The notes below the pieces were generated by a model that had not been told where the DNA came from, searched no databases, and was given only the letters and a program-made list of their open reading frames with translations. Position numbers and translations under genes: made by a program. A DNA stretch of 64,000 nt from Gerris lacustris (Eukaryota > Arthropoda > Insecta > Hemiptera > Gerridae), in contig OX578280.1 in NCBI GenBank assembly GCA_951217055.1, forward strand, positions 6,262,001 to 6,326,000, written 5' to 3'. This document shows positions 45,413 to 55,635 of this stretch, piece by piece. Position 1 is the first letter of the stretch. Each line of letters starts with the position of its first letter.

Positions 45413-45960
45413 TCCGGCACTTCTTTAGGTAGTTACTCCCCTTATAAATAATAGAAGACAGTCACAATCTAAAAAAGGAGTACGGAATGTTCTTATTTAG
45501 ACTGTTACTCCTATTATAGAAAAACAAAAGGTCGTAACGATCTAAAGAAGAAATACGGAATGTTCTTCTTTAGACTGCTACTTCCCTTATAAAAAGCAAA
45601 AGGTAGTAACAATCCAAAGAAGGTGTAGGAATGTTCTTCTTTAGACTGTTACTCCCCTTATAGAAAAACAAAAGGGCGTAACAATCTAAAGAAGGTGTAA
45701 GGAATGTTCTTCTTTAAACTGTTACTCCCCTTATAGAAAAACAAAAAGGGCGTAACAATCTAAAGAAGGTGTAAGGAATGTTCTTCTTTAGACTGTTACT
45801 TCCCTTATAAAAAGCAAAAGGTAGTAACAATCTAAAGAAGGTGTAGGGAATGTTCTTCTCTAGACTGTTACTCCCCTTATAAAAAGCAAAAGGTAGTAAC
45901 AATCTAAAGAAGGTGTAGGGAATGTTCTTCTCTAGACTGCTATTCCCTTTATAAAAACAG
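45413..45960. repeat. Tandem hairpin array, about 72-bp units, gene copy 2 intron 1
   Basis: Same arms as the copy 1 array (TTCTTTAGACTGTTACTCCC / TAACAATCTAAAGAAGG), but loops read TTATAGAAAAACAAAAGG or TTATAAAAAGCAAAAGG. Units resemble each other within an array more than between arrays, suggesting separate amplification or homogenisation. Confidence 0.85.
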
Positions 45961-46143
45961 AAGTGTGATATTCCTTTGTCCCAAAGTACATTGGACTAAA
46001 CATTCCTTTGTCTTGATATTTATTTATAAATAATTATATCTATTTATATATTTAAAAAACTATAGGGGTGTAACAATCTAAAGAAGTACCAAACTTGCTT
46101 CACTATGTAAACAGAAGGATAAGATATTTGTTTCTTTGTTCAG

Positions 46144-46341
46144 ATGCTGATCGGAAGCTGTAGCCGTGTAGTTGCTGGCAGGTCTGCTGTTCAGACTGTC
46201 TACTGGAGAATGAAGAATGTCGATGGACAGACTAAGATCATCAAGTCGTGTAAGTCCTTCACTCCGGCAGCCAAAGAATTCAACCCTCCACAGTCAAGAA
46301 CTAATGGAGCCATTACAGCTCCACCAAGAACTCTGATTTGA
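46144..46341 (+). CDS. Small basic protein of unknown function, gene copy 2
   Basis: 65 residues, same as copy 1 except Lys52 is Arg. It starts immediately after the acceptor TTTGTTTCTTTGTTCAG, in exon 2, and ends with TGA, followed 16 nt later by the donor ATGA|GTAAGT (46358). Cys at 6 and 36, ten basic against two acidic residues. Both copies have intact promoters and splice signals, so both look functional. Function unknown. Confidence 0.7.
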   Translation: MLIGSCSRVVAGRSAVQTVYWRMKNVDGQTKIIKSCKSFTPAAKEFNPPQSRTNGAITAPPRTLI

Positions 46342-46420
46342 TATCACCCTCTTATGAGTAAGTAACTATATCTAATAAAAATGTTTATTTAATTGTGACA
46401 TGTATAAACTAAATAACTAA

Positions 46421-46582
46421 AGCCGTGTCCAGACTGCCGAACCTAACAGAGGAAACGAGCCGAGTATTGGTCTCTGCGCATGCCCAGTCTGAAATGCGCA
46501 TGCCCAGTCTGCAATGCGCAGGCGCACTTTCTACTGAGCTTGCGCAGAGACCAATGTAACGCTCGGTAGTCTGGACACGGCT
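46421..46582. mobile_element. MITE in intron 2, gene copy 2
   Basis: Ends AGCCGTGTCCAGACTGCCGA and GTAGTCTGGACACGGCT. Same position as in copy 1, with one extra internal duplication of CATGCCCAGTCTG. It therefore predates the gene duplication, or the tract was copied by gene conversion. Confidence 0.78.
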
Positions 46583-46670
46583 TAACCATTTAACTCATAG
46601 CATCAATAGTACAATCAATAATTCTATATTATAAAATAATAATTTTGCTTTCTATTCTCTGTTACAACAG

Positions 46671-47300
46671 GGTGTGGATACATTTTCAAGAGGGAAATGA
46701 CTGTGATATTTTAAAGTACAAATGACTCATCGCTTCTTAGTTTAGTTCAAGCGCATCGTTCATCTGTAAATTAATCATCAGACAATCTATAAATTGAGAC
46801 GTCATTCATTTGGACAAAATTCTGCAGGAAGAAAAAAAAACTAAAAGAAGACCTAAAATTCTATCAATCAAAGTTTATAAACTAAAATGTCAATTGTCTA
46901 CTTAAAACATTTTACAAAACAAACTATTATACTAAGAGTATATAAATATAAAAATATACGTTTATAATTGCAATTAAACAAAAGCATATATATTTTTTAT
47001 ATTGGAATTATTTTTTTTTTTATTTAATCCGTTGATAAAATGTTAACATAACATTTATATATTATATATTTAAAATATTTGACAGCTCATTCAAACATTC
47101 TCTTCATTACTTAAAAATATAATAAATATTTGATTTTTTTTTTTTTTTTTTAAAGTAATCAAAAATTTTACATAGTCATTGAAATGTCATGTTCAATTAA
47201 TTTAATGAAAATTATTCCTGAATAATATTCTCGAATGATATATGTGATTACTGTAAATATTTATTTGTATTTATTTATTTTTTATACAAGATTAAAAACA
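46671..47300 (+). other. Exon 3 (3' UTR), gene copy 2
   Basis: Follows the acceptor CTGTTACAACAG. Non-coding. Ends in the conserved ATATTCTCGAATGATATATG block, AU-rich TATTTATTTGTATTTATTTA (47259-47278) and an ATTAAA variant at 47291. Lacks the minisatellite of copy 1. Confidence 0.5.
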
Positions 47301-47564
47301 AATATGATAAAGCTAAATAATGCTATTTTTTTTATTTGATTATTAAACCCCTTTTGACACATATTGGTTTACATAAGTAAAATGTAAATTAAAATAGCAA
47401 TGGCTATTTGTTGCTTCGTCTAATACTTAAATAAATTGAAATACAGTTCAGATGGAGAGGACATCAACAATGAATCAATAATTATATATTTAAAAAGAAT
47501 ATTAATTATTTAAAATTGATCACACGAATCTTTCTTACGCTCTTTGTTACCATTTGCGTGGTTT

Positions 47565-47600
47565 TGGCTACAAACTTCTTTAGATTGTGACTCCCCTAAC
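47565..47600 (+). repeat. Lone arm of the hairpin-array unit
   Basis: CTTCTTTAGATTGTGACTCC alone, downstream of gene copy 2. Shows that the array arm also exists as a dispersed sequence. Confidence 0.5.
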
Positions 47601-47697
47601 TTTCGTTATTAGAAAATAAATGGAAATAATATGTAATTATTTATACATTATTTTCTCTAAATAACTATTAGGACAAATAATTGTTTAGTCAAGGGAT

Positions 47698-47790
47698 TCC
47701 CAACGGGGTCCGGGTGGACCCCTTGGGGGTCTATGGAAATTTAAAAGGGGTCTATAGTATTCCAGGAGTCTATTGGGGGTCATTTGATAA
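47698..47790 (+). repeat. Possible hAT end fragment
   Basis: CAAGGGATTCCCAACGGGGT with GGGGGTCTAT repeats resembles a hAT terminus (CAGGGGTTCCCAA type). No partner end found. Confidence 0.35.
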
Positions 47791-47949
47791 ATTTAAAAGA
47801 TTTGAATATTGATTATTTCAAGAATCTAAAAGAAAAATTTGCGTATAAGTTCCGTCAACTATAATTATATATAACTATATTATATATAACTATAGTATAA
47901 TTTCCGTCAACTTCTATAAACTAGTAGTTCTGTGAACAGTAGACCTCGC

Positions 47950-48480
47950 GAAAATTAGAAAAGAAATTAAACGCGGACAGTGGATCCATTTGAATAAGAA
48001 TCTTAAAGGTATAAGTCGATTTCCAGAGAGAAATCTAGTTTTTGTGGAAATAAATTTAAACGCTGACAGTGAGAGGTTGGGTTCGATTTCCCGCTGGGGC
48101 GAAGTTATTTTTATGGTATTTGTAAAATTTAAATTCGAAAATAAACCATAAAAATTGATTTCAATTACTTAAAGAATAAATGATAACCCGAGGTGAAATC
48201 GATAAAATTAATTTAAGCTATACATTTGGGGGCACTCCCTCTCAAAAACTGAAAAAACATTATTTCTCGAAAACTATTCCGACGATTTTTAATTAATTTT
48301 TTTTTTAAAATGTAATCCATTTAAATACGAATCTAACGGTATAAGTCGTTTTCCCGTGAAATATCTAGCTTCTGAGAAAATAAGTTTAAACGCGGACGCG
48401 GGTTCGATTCCTTGCTGGGAAGGTTATTTTTAGGGCAATTCTAAACGTTTTTTAAAGAAAAAACCATATACATCGATTTT
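47950..48480 (+). repeat. Two tandem copies of an approximately 320-bp unit with B-box-like site
   Basis: Both units contain GTATAAGTCG, AAATAA.TTTAAACGC and a GGGTTCGATT(T/C)CC B-box-like motif (about 48080 and 48390). No A box is seen; probably decayed tRNA-derived sequence. Confidence 0.45.
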
Positions 48481-48654
48481 AATGTCTTAAAGGAACATAT
48501 TATATTCCAAATTTCAAGAAAAAATAAAAAATTAAAAATTAAACTTTTGAAAAAAAGTCTAAAAAACATTTTTTTATATAAAAAATAAACAACTATATAA
48601 TATATTTATTTTCCCAACTTGGAGTAACATTCATGCCAAATTTCAAGATAAACA

Positions 48655-48656
48655 AA

Positions 48657-48689
<33 letters not shown>

Positions 48690-48840
48690 ATTTATTAAAA
48701 AATTTAATAATGAAATTCATTAAATATAAAAATGTGTATATATAAGTATAATATATATAAGTATAAAAAGGGTGTATATGACCATAAGTAGTCCGGCACC
48801 CAAACAAAAACAAAAAAAAAAAATATATATATATATAAAA
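48655..48840. repeat. Short (TA)n tracts
   Basis: Interrupted TATATA runs at about 48658-48676 and 48822-48836. Nothing else recognised. Confidence 0.7.
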
Positions 48841-49309
48841 CTCATACGTTGTTTTTTATGACTTCAAAGAACATCTATGCCAAATTTGAAGAAAATCGAA
48901 TAAAGCGTTTGGCTGTAAGCGCGTAACAAACATTTTCAGACGAAATGCAAAACGGTCTAGTACCTGGGGAAGACTGGGGAACAAAAAAGTTAAAACATAG
49001 ACCTCGCTTCGCTCGGTCAATAATGCTGGTTGATTAGAACCCTCTTACAATATTTCTTTGTTAATTGCAAAAGCCGGATATCCACATACCACTGGTGACA
49101 AAATAATATCGCCCACCAGCAATAAAAGAGGTAATAAAAACTGTTGAAAATGAACCCTGAACCAGTTTTAAAAAGTATTCCGCACAGTAATTACTCCATA
49201 CAGCGTAATAATAGATGAAATGTTAGATGTAAAAAAAAAAATGCTGAATTTGTGAATTTTCTATGCAGTTGGATAAATCAACTCATTGTAGAAACAGTAT
49301 TTTGATGAA

Positions 49310-49560
49310 GATTAAGATGAAGTTAGCAACCGTAAAGTATAGATGTGAGGGAGTTAGTGAGGTACGGTCTAAAGAAAAAACTTGTTTACCAACTAGTTTC
49401 GTAAAATATATTTACATCATCAGGGTAACATTTATGAACACAATACAAGACTATAAAGAAAGTTCTATGGTAAAGTTTGGAATGTGAATACGTGAGATTG
49501 GAGAAAACAGAGTTTAAGGATTGGATTAGTTAGAGGAACACAAGGGTGGGGAACAAAATG
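49310..49560 (-). repeat. Penelope-like element terminal repeat, 3' side
   Basis: 251 bp, identical to 56775-57025 apart from one base that I can see (ACGTGAG here, AAGTGAG there). The pair brackets the Penelope-like coding region in direct orientation, matching the pseudo-LTR arrangement of these elements. Contains a hammerhead-like motif. Confidence 0.85.
49383..49431 (-). ncRNA. Hammerhead-ribozyme-like motif in 3' terminal repeat
   Basis: Minus strand: stem I arm TGTTACC, core CTGATGA, one extra T, stem II GTAAA...TTTAC, GAAAC, TAGTT, then GGTAAACA, which pairs back to the first arm with one bulge. Stem III would be the palindrome ACTAGT, as in dimer-forming minimal hammerheads known from Penelope-like elements. 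The extra T after the core is a departure from consensus. Confidence 0.65.
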
Positions 49561-49776
49561 GAGATGAGAGGATTAACAGTAAGTGATCAGGTAAAGGTTG
49601 CAAGTTAAGGTAAGGGTAAAAAGGTGGTGGGTTGCCTTAACTTAAAGATATTACAACAAACTCTAAAAAACTAAAATAACAAAAATATATTATATTGCAC
49701 AGTGGTTAACTATAAATATGACTCTTTTAACAATTAAAGGCAAGACTAGAAAGGAGAAGAGAGGTGAATATACAAA

Positions 49777-51211
49777 TTAAAAATTAGATATAATTTTATG
49801 ATAACAGATACTGAGGTTATTGGTGTCAGTTCTAAAATTAACGGTGTTATTAGTTTTGGATATATAGTACATTTCAAGGACATTTCTTCTATAAAAATTA
49901 GGTTCTTGAGCAAGGACTATGGGATTCGAGAAATCAAACATGTGGTTAGTGGAATAGAAGTGATTAGTAAGGGCGGTTGGGTTGGGGCAGTTGGGTTTGA
50001 GGCTGTATTCGTGCTGGTATAGACGCTTGTGTAGGTACTGGGAGGTTTGGCCAATATAGGATGAATCGCATTCAGAACAATTAATTTTGTAAATGACATT
50101 GGATTTGTTTGTGAGAGGAGTTGGGTCTTTGAGAGTGGAGTATAGTCTCTTAACGGTGTTAATGGGTTTGAAAGAAATTTTAGTGGTAGGGGACTGAAGT
50201 ATTTTTTTGACTTTTTCAGAGAGACCTTTAACATATGACAGTGAACAGAATTTAGCATTACTACTTTCAAGCAGGATGTTTGGAGTTGCGTTATTATTAT
50301 TATTATTATTATTATTTCTAGTATTAATTATAGAGTTAATTATGTTTTGAGGGTAGTTATTATCTTTAAGGCTTTGTTTGAATAGGCAAATATTTTTGTC
50401 ATGAAAGGAGATGTCACTAAGAGAGAGAATGCGATTAAGGTAGGATCGGGCAAAGTTAAATTTTTGAGTATAGGGATGGTGTGAAAAGTAGTTTAGAAGT
50501 CTTCCGGAATTTTGGGGTTTGCGGTACCAATCGGTAATTAAATTATAGAATTATCAGGTTTACGGATAACTAGCATATCAAGAAAAGGTATCTGGTTATT
50601 AATTTCAGTTTCAGAGGTAAATTTAAGTCTAGGATGAAATGAATTGAATGTGTCAATAACAGTTGGGATTAAATTTTCAGGGATGGCAGTAATCATGTCA
50701 TCTACATATTTAAAAATAAAAGGTAAATTGAAGGGTAATTTTGGTAGGGAAACTTGAATGAGTTTGGTGAGGACAAGGTCAGCGGGTATAGGTCCTAGGC
50801 TAGAACCCATAGCAGTACCAAATATTTGGGAGTAAAATTCGTTTTTGTAGGAGAAATAACCATTGTTGAAACAGAATTTAAGGCATTCAATAAATTTAGT
50901 TTTGGATATAGTAGTGTGGTTTTGAAGGTTATTCCATTTTTCATTGACAACATCAACAGGGATGTTAGTAAAGAGAGAGGATACATCCAGTGAAACAAGA
51001 ATATGTTGGTCAGGAGCTATAATTGAACTAATTTTAGACTTAAACTCAAAAGAATCTTTAAGGTTGAACGTTGGATCTGAAATATTTTGTTATAAATTAG
51101 TAATTAATTTAGACAAGTTATATGTAGGAGAGTTGACGTATGAGATGATTGGTCTAAGAGGATTATTTGGTTTATGAGTTTTGACTAGTCCGTATATTTT
51201 TGGAGGGGAAG
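49777..51211 (-). pseudogene. Penelope-like RT and GIY-YIG endonuclease, C-terminal part
   Basis: Read leftward from the LINE junction: [12 protein letters not shown]...PLRPIIS (RT start), LDVSSLFTNIP (motif A), AMGSSLGPIPADL, FKYVDDM (YVDD), PFLDMLVIRKP. Then a GIY-YIG nuclease: VIYKINCSECDSSYIGQTSQ, LHKRLYQHE, ALTNHFYS, RRNVLEMYYI, stop at 49777. Lesions: in-frame TAA at 51090-51092 and a frameshift near 50540. An AAT run codes poly-Asn in the linker. RNA-templated insertion by RT plus nuclease; inactive here. Confidence 0.9.
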
Positions 51212-51218
51212 GGCATTA

Positions 51219-51250
<32 letters not shown>

Positions 51251-51448
51251 TACATATAAATTACTTGCAAATTCATTTTGCTATAAGTAATAATGATAAC
51301 AAATTTTATGAGTGACATGGATTGTCATGAGAGGAGAGGCTACCCAGTGGTAGTACTCCTGTCGTGCGTATCATTAATCTAACATGTAATCCATAACATT
51401 AACATTAAACAGTAACATTAAATCTAGTGCATCGGTTGAGGTTGTGAA

Positions 51449-54148
51449 CTATAGTAGCAGGTCACGAGGCCAATGCCTCTTCAGCCGACGGGGTGGTTGA
51501 TCAGGGATATGAAGGGATGCCATGGATTTGACTAATGGATTAGGATGGTGATTTAAGGTTTCATGGAAATGTTTATAACGGGTAGAAGCGAGGTCATGAA
51601 CAAAAGGAATTTTTAGGTCGTGGTGAGTTGTAAGGTTAGAAACGTATGGTGGGGAATTGGTGATTTTTCGAAGGATCTTTGATTGAAGGGATTGGAGTCT
51701 ATAGGAATTTGAGCGCTTGGTGCAACCCCAGAGCTCAATTCCATAGGTCCAAATGGGTTTAAGGATTGTATTATAAATAAGGATTTTGTTATAAAGGGAT
51801 AGGTGGGATCTTTGGTCAAGAAGTCGCAAGAGCAGTTTATATCGTCTGTTAGTGTCCGTACGTTTAGTTTTGGTGTGTTGAGCCCAAGTCAATCGTCGAT
51901 CAAGGTGTAGTCCTAGATATCTTACGGAAGAGGATTGTGGGATCACTGCTTGGTTGAGGATGACTGGAGGACAAGTTGAATGTCTGAGAGTAAAAGTGAC
52001 ATGGACACTTTTCTGCTCATTAATTTTTATCCTCCATTTCCTCAACCAAGGTTCAAGAAGGATAAGGTGGTTTTGGATATTGGTTGCTGCTATATTAGGG
52101 TCGTGGGAGGAGGAAAATATACATTTGTCATCAGCAAAGGTAGCTATTTGGGTACTTGGATGTTGGGGAATATCAGATGTATAAAAGGAGTACAGCAAAG
52201 GACCTAGAATACTTCCTTGTGGTACACCAGCAAGTATAGGACTCGTAGGTGAGCGAGAAGAGCCACAGCTTACATGGAAGTGTCTTTCATGGAGATAGGA
52301 TTTGAGGATAAGGTAGTAGGTAAAGGGAAGGACGCCCTTTAGTTTCCACAGCAGACCCTGGTGCCAAATCCTGTCAAAGGCCTGGGCCTCGTCTAGGAAG
52401 ACACCAGTGCAGTACTGTTTCCGCTCAAGGGAGGACGAGATGGAGTCTACAATGCGATGACACTGTTGGATGGTGGAATGTTGGGAGCGGAAGCCAAACT
52501 GATGATTGGGTAGGATATTGGATGACTGGAATATTTTTGAGATACGTCTTAAAAGGAGTTTTTCTAGGATTTTGCCGAAGATTGGAAGAAGGCTAATTGG
52601 ACGATAGGATGTAACAAGGTGGTGTGGTTTATTAGGTTTAGGGAACATTTTGATAATGCTATATTTCCATAGGTAAGGAAAATATGTTGTGCGGAGTACA
52701 GCATTGTAAATATAAGTTAAAAGGATGATGGATTTTTTTGGAAGTTGTTGAATTATTGTGGAGGTGATGAGATCATAGCCAGGGCTTTTATTTTTTGGTA
52801 AATGCTTTACTAAGTATTTTACGTCGGATGGGTTAAATGCTTTGGGAGGAGGTGAGAGTTGTAAGGGAGAATCAAGGTCTTCTAGGATGAAATTTGCGTG
52901 TTCAAGGTCAACTATGTCCGGATGGGGTTTAAAAAGATTAGAGAGGTGAAGGGAAAAATGATCGGCTCTTTCTTTGTGGGATTTAGACCAAGTATTGTCA
53001 CTTTTGAGGAGAGGAGAAGAAATGCTTTTGAAGGAAAGGATCCGTTTGGTTGCAGTCCAGAGTGATTTGTCTTTAGTCGTCAGTTGGTTAGTATATTCTT
53101 CAAAAGTTTTACTTTTATAGTCTCTAAGAGCGGTCTTTAGTTGTCTTGTTAGTCTGTTATACAGTTTTTTGTCAGTTAGAAGTCGAGATCTTTGCCATAT
53201 AGCTCTAGCGTGGCGTCTTTCCGTGATTAGTAAGCGAAGTGAGGTTGGAATGATTTCTGATTTAGCTTTTATTCTTTGAGTTCTTGATGTGGCGTCCCAG
53301 ATACAGCGTTGAATTGTCTCCGTAAATGCCATCACGCATGCGTCGATGTCTTGAGGAGTTTTAAGTGAAATGTTTAAGTTAGTACGTTCGTCAATTTGTT
53401 GTCTAAAGTGGTCCCAGTCAATAGGTCCGGTGATGAGAGTAGGAGGAGGAGAGTTCAGGATAGGGTTTGTATCTAATACAAGGAGTACTGGGCTATGATC
53501 TGAGGATAATTCTGGTAAGACTGTTAGGTGAGGATGGTGGGTTCTGACAGGAGATGTAACAAAAAAATCCAAGATATCTGGGAGTTTATTTGTGGAGTAG
53601 GGATAGTAGGTGTACTCACGAGGGGTAAGGACGCGGTAAGGAGTGGTTCTAAGGGTATTAAGGAGTCTTGATCCTCGAGGATTACTAGTACGACACCCCC
53701 ATTGTGGATGTTTTGCATTATAATCCCCTCCGGCAAGAAAATTAGGACCAAAAGAGTTAAAGAGGGAAAGGAAGTCTTGAGAGGATATATTTTGACTGGG
53801 AGGACAATAAATAGAAGAAATAGCGTAATTAAAGGGAGAGGAGTCAAGAGATATAGATGTATACTGTATGGCTTCCGTAGGAATGGTAGGGATAAGGTGA
53901 TGAGAAAGAGAATTTCTTACCAGTATTGCACTGCCCCCACGTGCCGTATCGTCTGGGTGGTCTGTTCTGTACGTCCTGTAGTCCCGTATGTAGAAGTAGG
54001 ATCGTGAAGTAAAGTGAGTTTCCGTTATGAGGGCAACGTCAATTCTTCTGTCATGTAGAAGTATGTCAAGTTCGTTTCTGTGTTGAGTCACACCGTCGGC
54101 GTTCCACAAAAGGATAACAAGGGATTGCTGGGTAGGTTGAGGATTCAT
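51449..54148 (-). CDS. LINE ORF2: AP endonuclease and reverse transcriptase
   Basis: 899 residues. N-terminal AP-type endonuclease (about 1-225): WNADG at 15, TETH with Glu43, RGGSA at 69, GDYN at 141, SSDHSP at 215. RT (about 440-720): PGYDL at 456, YRPISLLP at 515, FLDEAQAFD at 584 (motif A), AGVPQGSILGP at 640, FADD at 671. After the RT comes the ELWGC region. Nicks target DNA and copies element RNA in the nucleus. The composition and two-ORF layout suggest the Jockey clade. All key residues seen are present. It starts in the ATGA overlap with ORF1. Confidence 0.93.
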   Translation of the reverse strand: MNPQPTQQSLVILLWNADGVTQHRNELDILLHDRRIDVALITETHFTSRSYFYIRDYRTYRTDHPDDTARGGSAILVRNSLSHHLIPTIPTEAIQYTSISLDSSPFNYAISSIYCPPSQNISSQDFLSLFNSFGPNFLAGGDYNAKHPQWGCRTSNPRGSRLLNTLRTTPYRVLTPREYTYYPYSTNKLPDILDFFVTSPVRTHHPHLTVLPELSSDHSPVLLVLDTNPILNSPPPTLITGPIDWDHFRQQIDERTNLNISLKTPQDIDACVMAFTETIQRCIWDATSRTQRIKAKSEIIPTSLRLLITERRHARAIWQRSRLLTDKKLYNRLTRQLKTALRDYKSKTFEEYTNQLTTKDKSLWTATKRILSFKSISSPLLKSDNTWSKSHKERADHFSLHLSNLFKPHPDIVDLEHANFILEDLDSPLQLSPPPKAFNPSDVKYLVKHLPKNKSPGYDLITSTIIQQLPKKSIILLTYIYNAVLRTTYFPYLWKYSIIKMFPKPNKPHHLVTSYRPISLLPIFGKILEKLLLRRISKIFQSSNILPNHQFGFRSQHSTIQQCHRIVDSISSSLERKQYCTGVFLDEAQAFDRIWHQGLLWKLKGVLPFTYYLILKSYLHERHFHVSCGSSRSPTSPILAGVPQGSILGPLLYSFYTSDIPQHPSTQIATFADDKCIFSSSHDPNIAATNIQNHLILLEPWLRKWRIKINEQKSVHVTFTLRHSTCPPVILNQAVIPQSSSVRYLGLHLDRRLTWAQHTKTKRTDTNRRYKLLLRLLDQRSHLSLYNKILIYNTILKPIWTYGIELWGCTKRSNSYRLQSLQSKILRKITNSPPYVSNLTTHHDLKIPFVHDLASTRYKHFHETLNHHPNPLVKSMASLHIPDQPPRRLKRHWPRDLLL

Positions 54149-55635
54149 TTAGGGATTTGGGCGGGAAGTATTGATGTTACATGGGTTAATAGATTTATTA
54201 GGGGCGTGATAGCGGTTTGGAGTTGTATAAGGAAGGATGATAAGGCTGTGGTTAGAGCATTAGTTAAGGATGTGACTAGGTCATTGGTTAATGATGGAGG
54301 AGGAATGTAGGCTGAAGAGGGTAAACGAGGTGAGCTACCTTCAGAGGATAAATTTTTGGCAGCATTCGCATAGGATAAACCTTGGGTAACCTCTCGTGTG
54401 ATGGCATTGTTCTCGGCAAGATTTTCTTGAATAGAAGATGAAGGAGGTGCGGGTGGATGTCCTGTACAGGGTTTGTTGTGAAGGTTGGATGTCGGTAAAG
54501 CTGGTCCGGTGTGAAGGTTAAAAGATGGGCGTTGTGGTTGCGGTTCTTTGGGGGCGTTAATTGTTCGTACTACTGGTGGTTTTTTTGTGGTTCTTAATTT
54601 GTTTTGTAGTTGGACGTGTACCTGACATCCTCTGTAGCTTGCTGGGTGTTTACCACCGCACAGCGCGCATTTTGGATCTTCTTCCTGTTTCTTTGTGCAT
54701 ACGTCAGTGGCGTGGTTTCCAGCGCATTTGACGCATTTTGCTGGGTGGTTGCAGTGGTTCTTACTATGGCCAAATTGCTGACACCTCTTGCACTGTATTA
54801 TTTCATTTGTTCTGTGAGGTTCTTCAACTTTTATCTTACAATAATATAGCTCAGTCAGTTGAAATATATTTTTATTTGTCGGGCTTGGTTCCAAATCTAC
54901 GAAGAACAAGGGGAGATAATTTTTAGTTACTCGGTGTTTCACTCCCGCGACGTTTTTTACTTGGAAACCTTTGGTTTCCAGCTCAGATTTAATGATGTTG
55001 GTAGGAGTGGTGGGGTGTAAGTGTCGTATAACGACTCGGTATGATTTTTCTTGTTTGAGTTGGTGGGTATGAAAAGAGATGTTGCGGTCCCTTAAATAGT
55101 GAACTGCTTTTTTATAATTGTCCGGAGCTTTGGGGAAAATGGCAACATCGGAAGTGCGGGATTTGTAGGTGAATGTTGAGGGTCCTAGTTCTGTAGTTAG
55201 TGCTGTCAATAATCTGTCAATGTTTATTACGCCTGAGATATATAAAGGTGGAGGTTTTGGCATGATCGTTTCTTCTTCGTGATTAGAGAGAGCAGAGAAA
55301 GGGTTGGCAGTTTCAAAATGACGGGCTATTGAAGTGCCGCTGATAGAGGGAGTTGGCTGGACCGGAGCCTCATCCGCGTGTTGCGGGTTGACCGGGGGCT
55401 CTGAGACCGAGAGACTATCTCGTGAGGTAGAGGGGGATAGCTCGAGTAGAGCCGGCTTCTTGGGTTGGCTACCTGGAACGGGCGAGTCCGCAGAGGGACG
55501 CCGTCTCTTCTTTTTGTTTCGGGGTTTGCCCCCACCCACCATACCGGGGAGTGATGAACGTTTGTTAGTAAACAAAGATTTACCTTGAGTACGAGGAAAT
55601 ATCTTGATAAGGGGCCGTCCAGATAACCCTTTCAT
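54145..55635 (-). CDS. LINE ORF1: gag-like nucleic-acid-binding protein
   Basis: 496 residues. Lys/Arg cluster at 37-47 (possible nuclear signal), Ser/Pro-rich N-terminal part, an RRM-like region (about 195-275, PRE_C2HC type), then three zinc knuckles: C282-C285-H290-C295, C301-C304-H308-C313, C323-C326-H330-C337. This is the standard gag of Jockey-type LINEs and coats element RNA. Its TGA overlaps the ORF2 ATG in ATGA, pointing to termination-reinitiation for ORF2 translation. Confidence 0.92.
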   Translation of the reverse strand: MKGLSGRPLIKIFPRTQGKSLFTNKRSSLPGMVGGGKPRNKKKRRRPSADSPVPGSQPKKPALLELSPSTSRDSLSVSEPPVNPQHADEAPVQPTPSISGTSIARHFETANPFSALSNHEEETIMPKPPPLYISGVINIDRLLTALTTELGPSTFTYKSRTSDVAIFPKAPDNYKKAVHYLRDRNISFHTHQLKQEKSYRVVIRHLHPTTPTNIIKSELETKGFQVKNVAGVKHRVTKNYLPLFFVDLEPSPTNKNIFQLTELYYCKIKVEEPHRTNEIIQCKRCQQFGHSKNHCNHPAKCVKCAGNHATDVCTKKQEEDPKCALCGGKHPASYRGCQVHVQLQNKLRTTKKPPVVRTINAPKEPQPQRPSFNLHTGPALPTSNLHNKPCTGHPPAPPSSSIQENLAENNAITREVTQGLSYANAAKNLSSEGSSPRLPSSAYIPPPSLTNDLVTSLTNALTTALSSFLIQLQTAITPLINLLTHVTSILPAQIPK

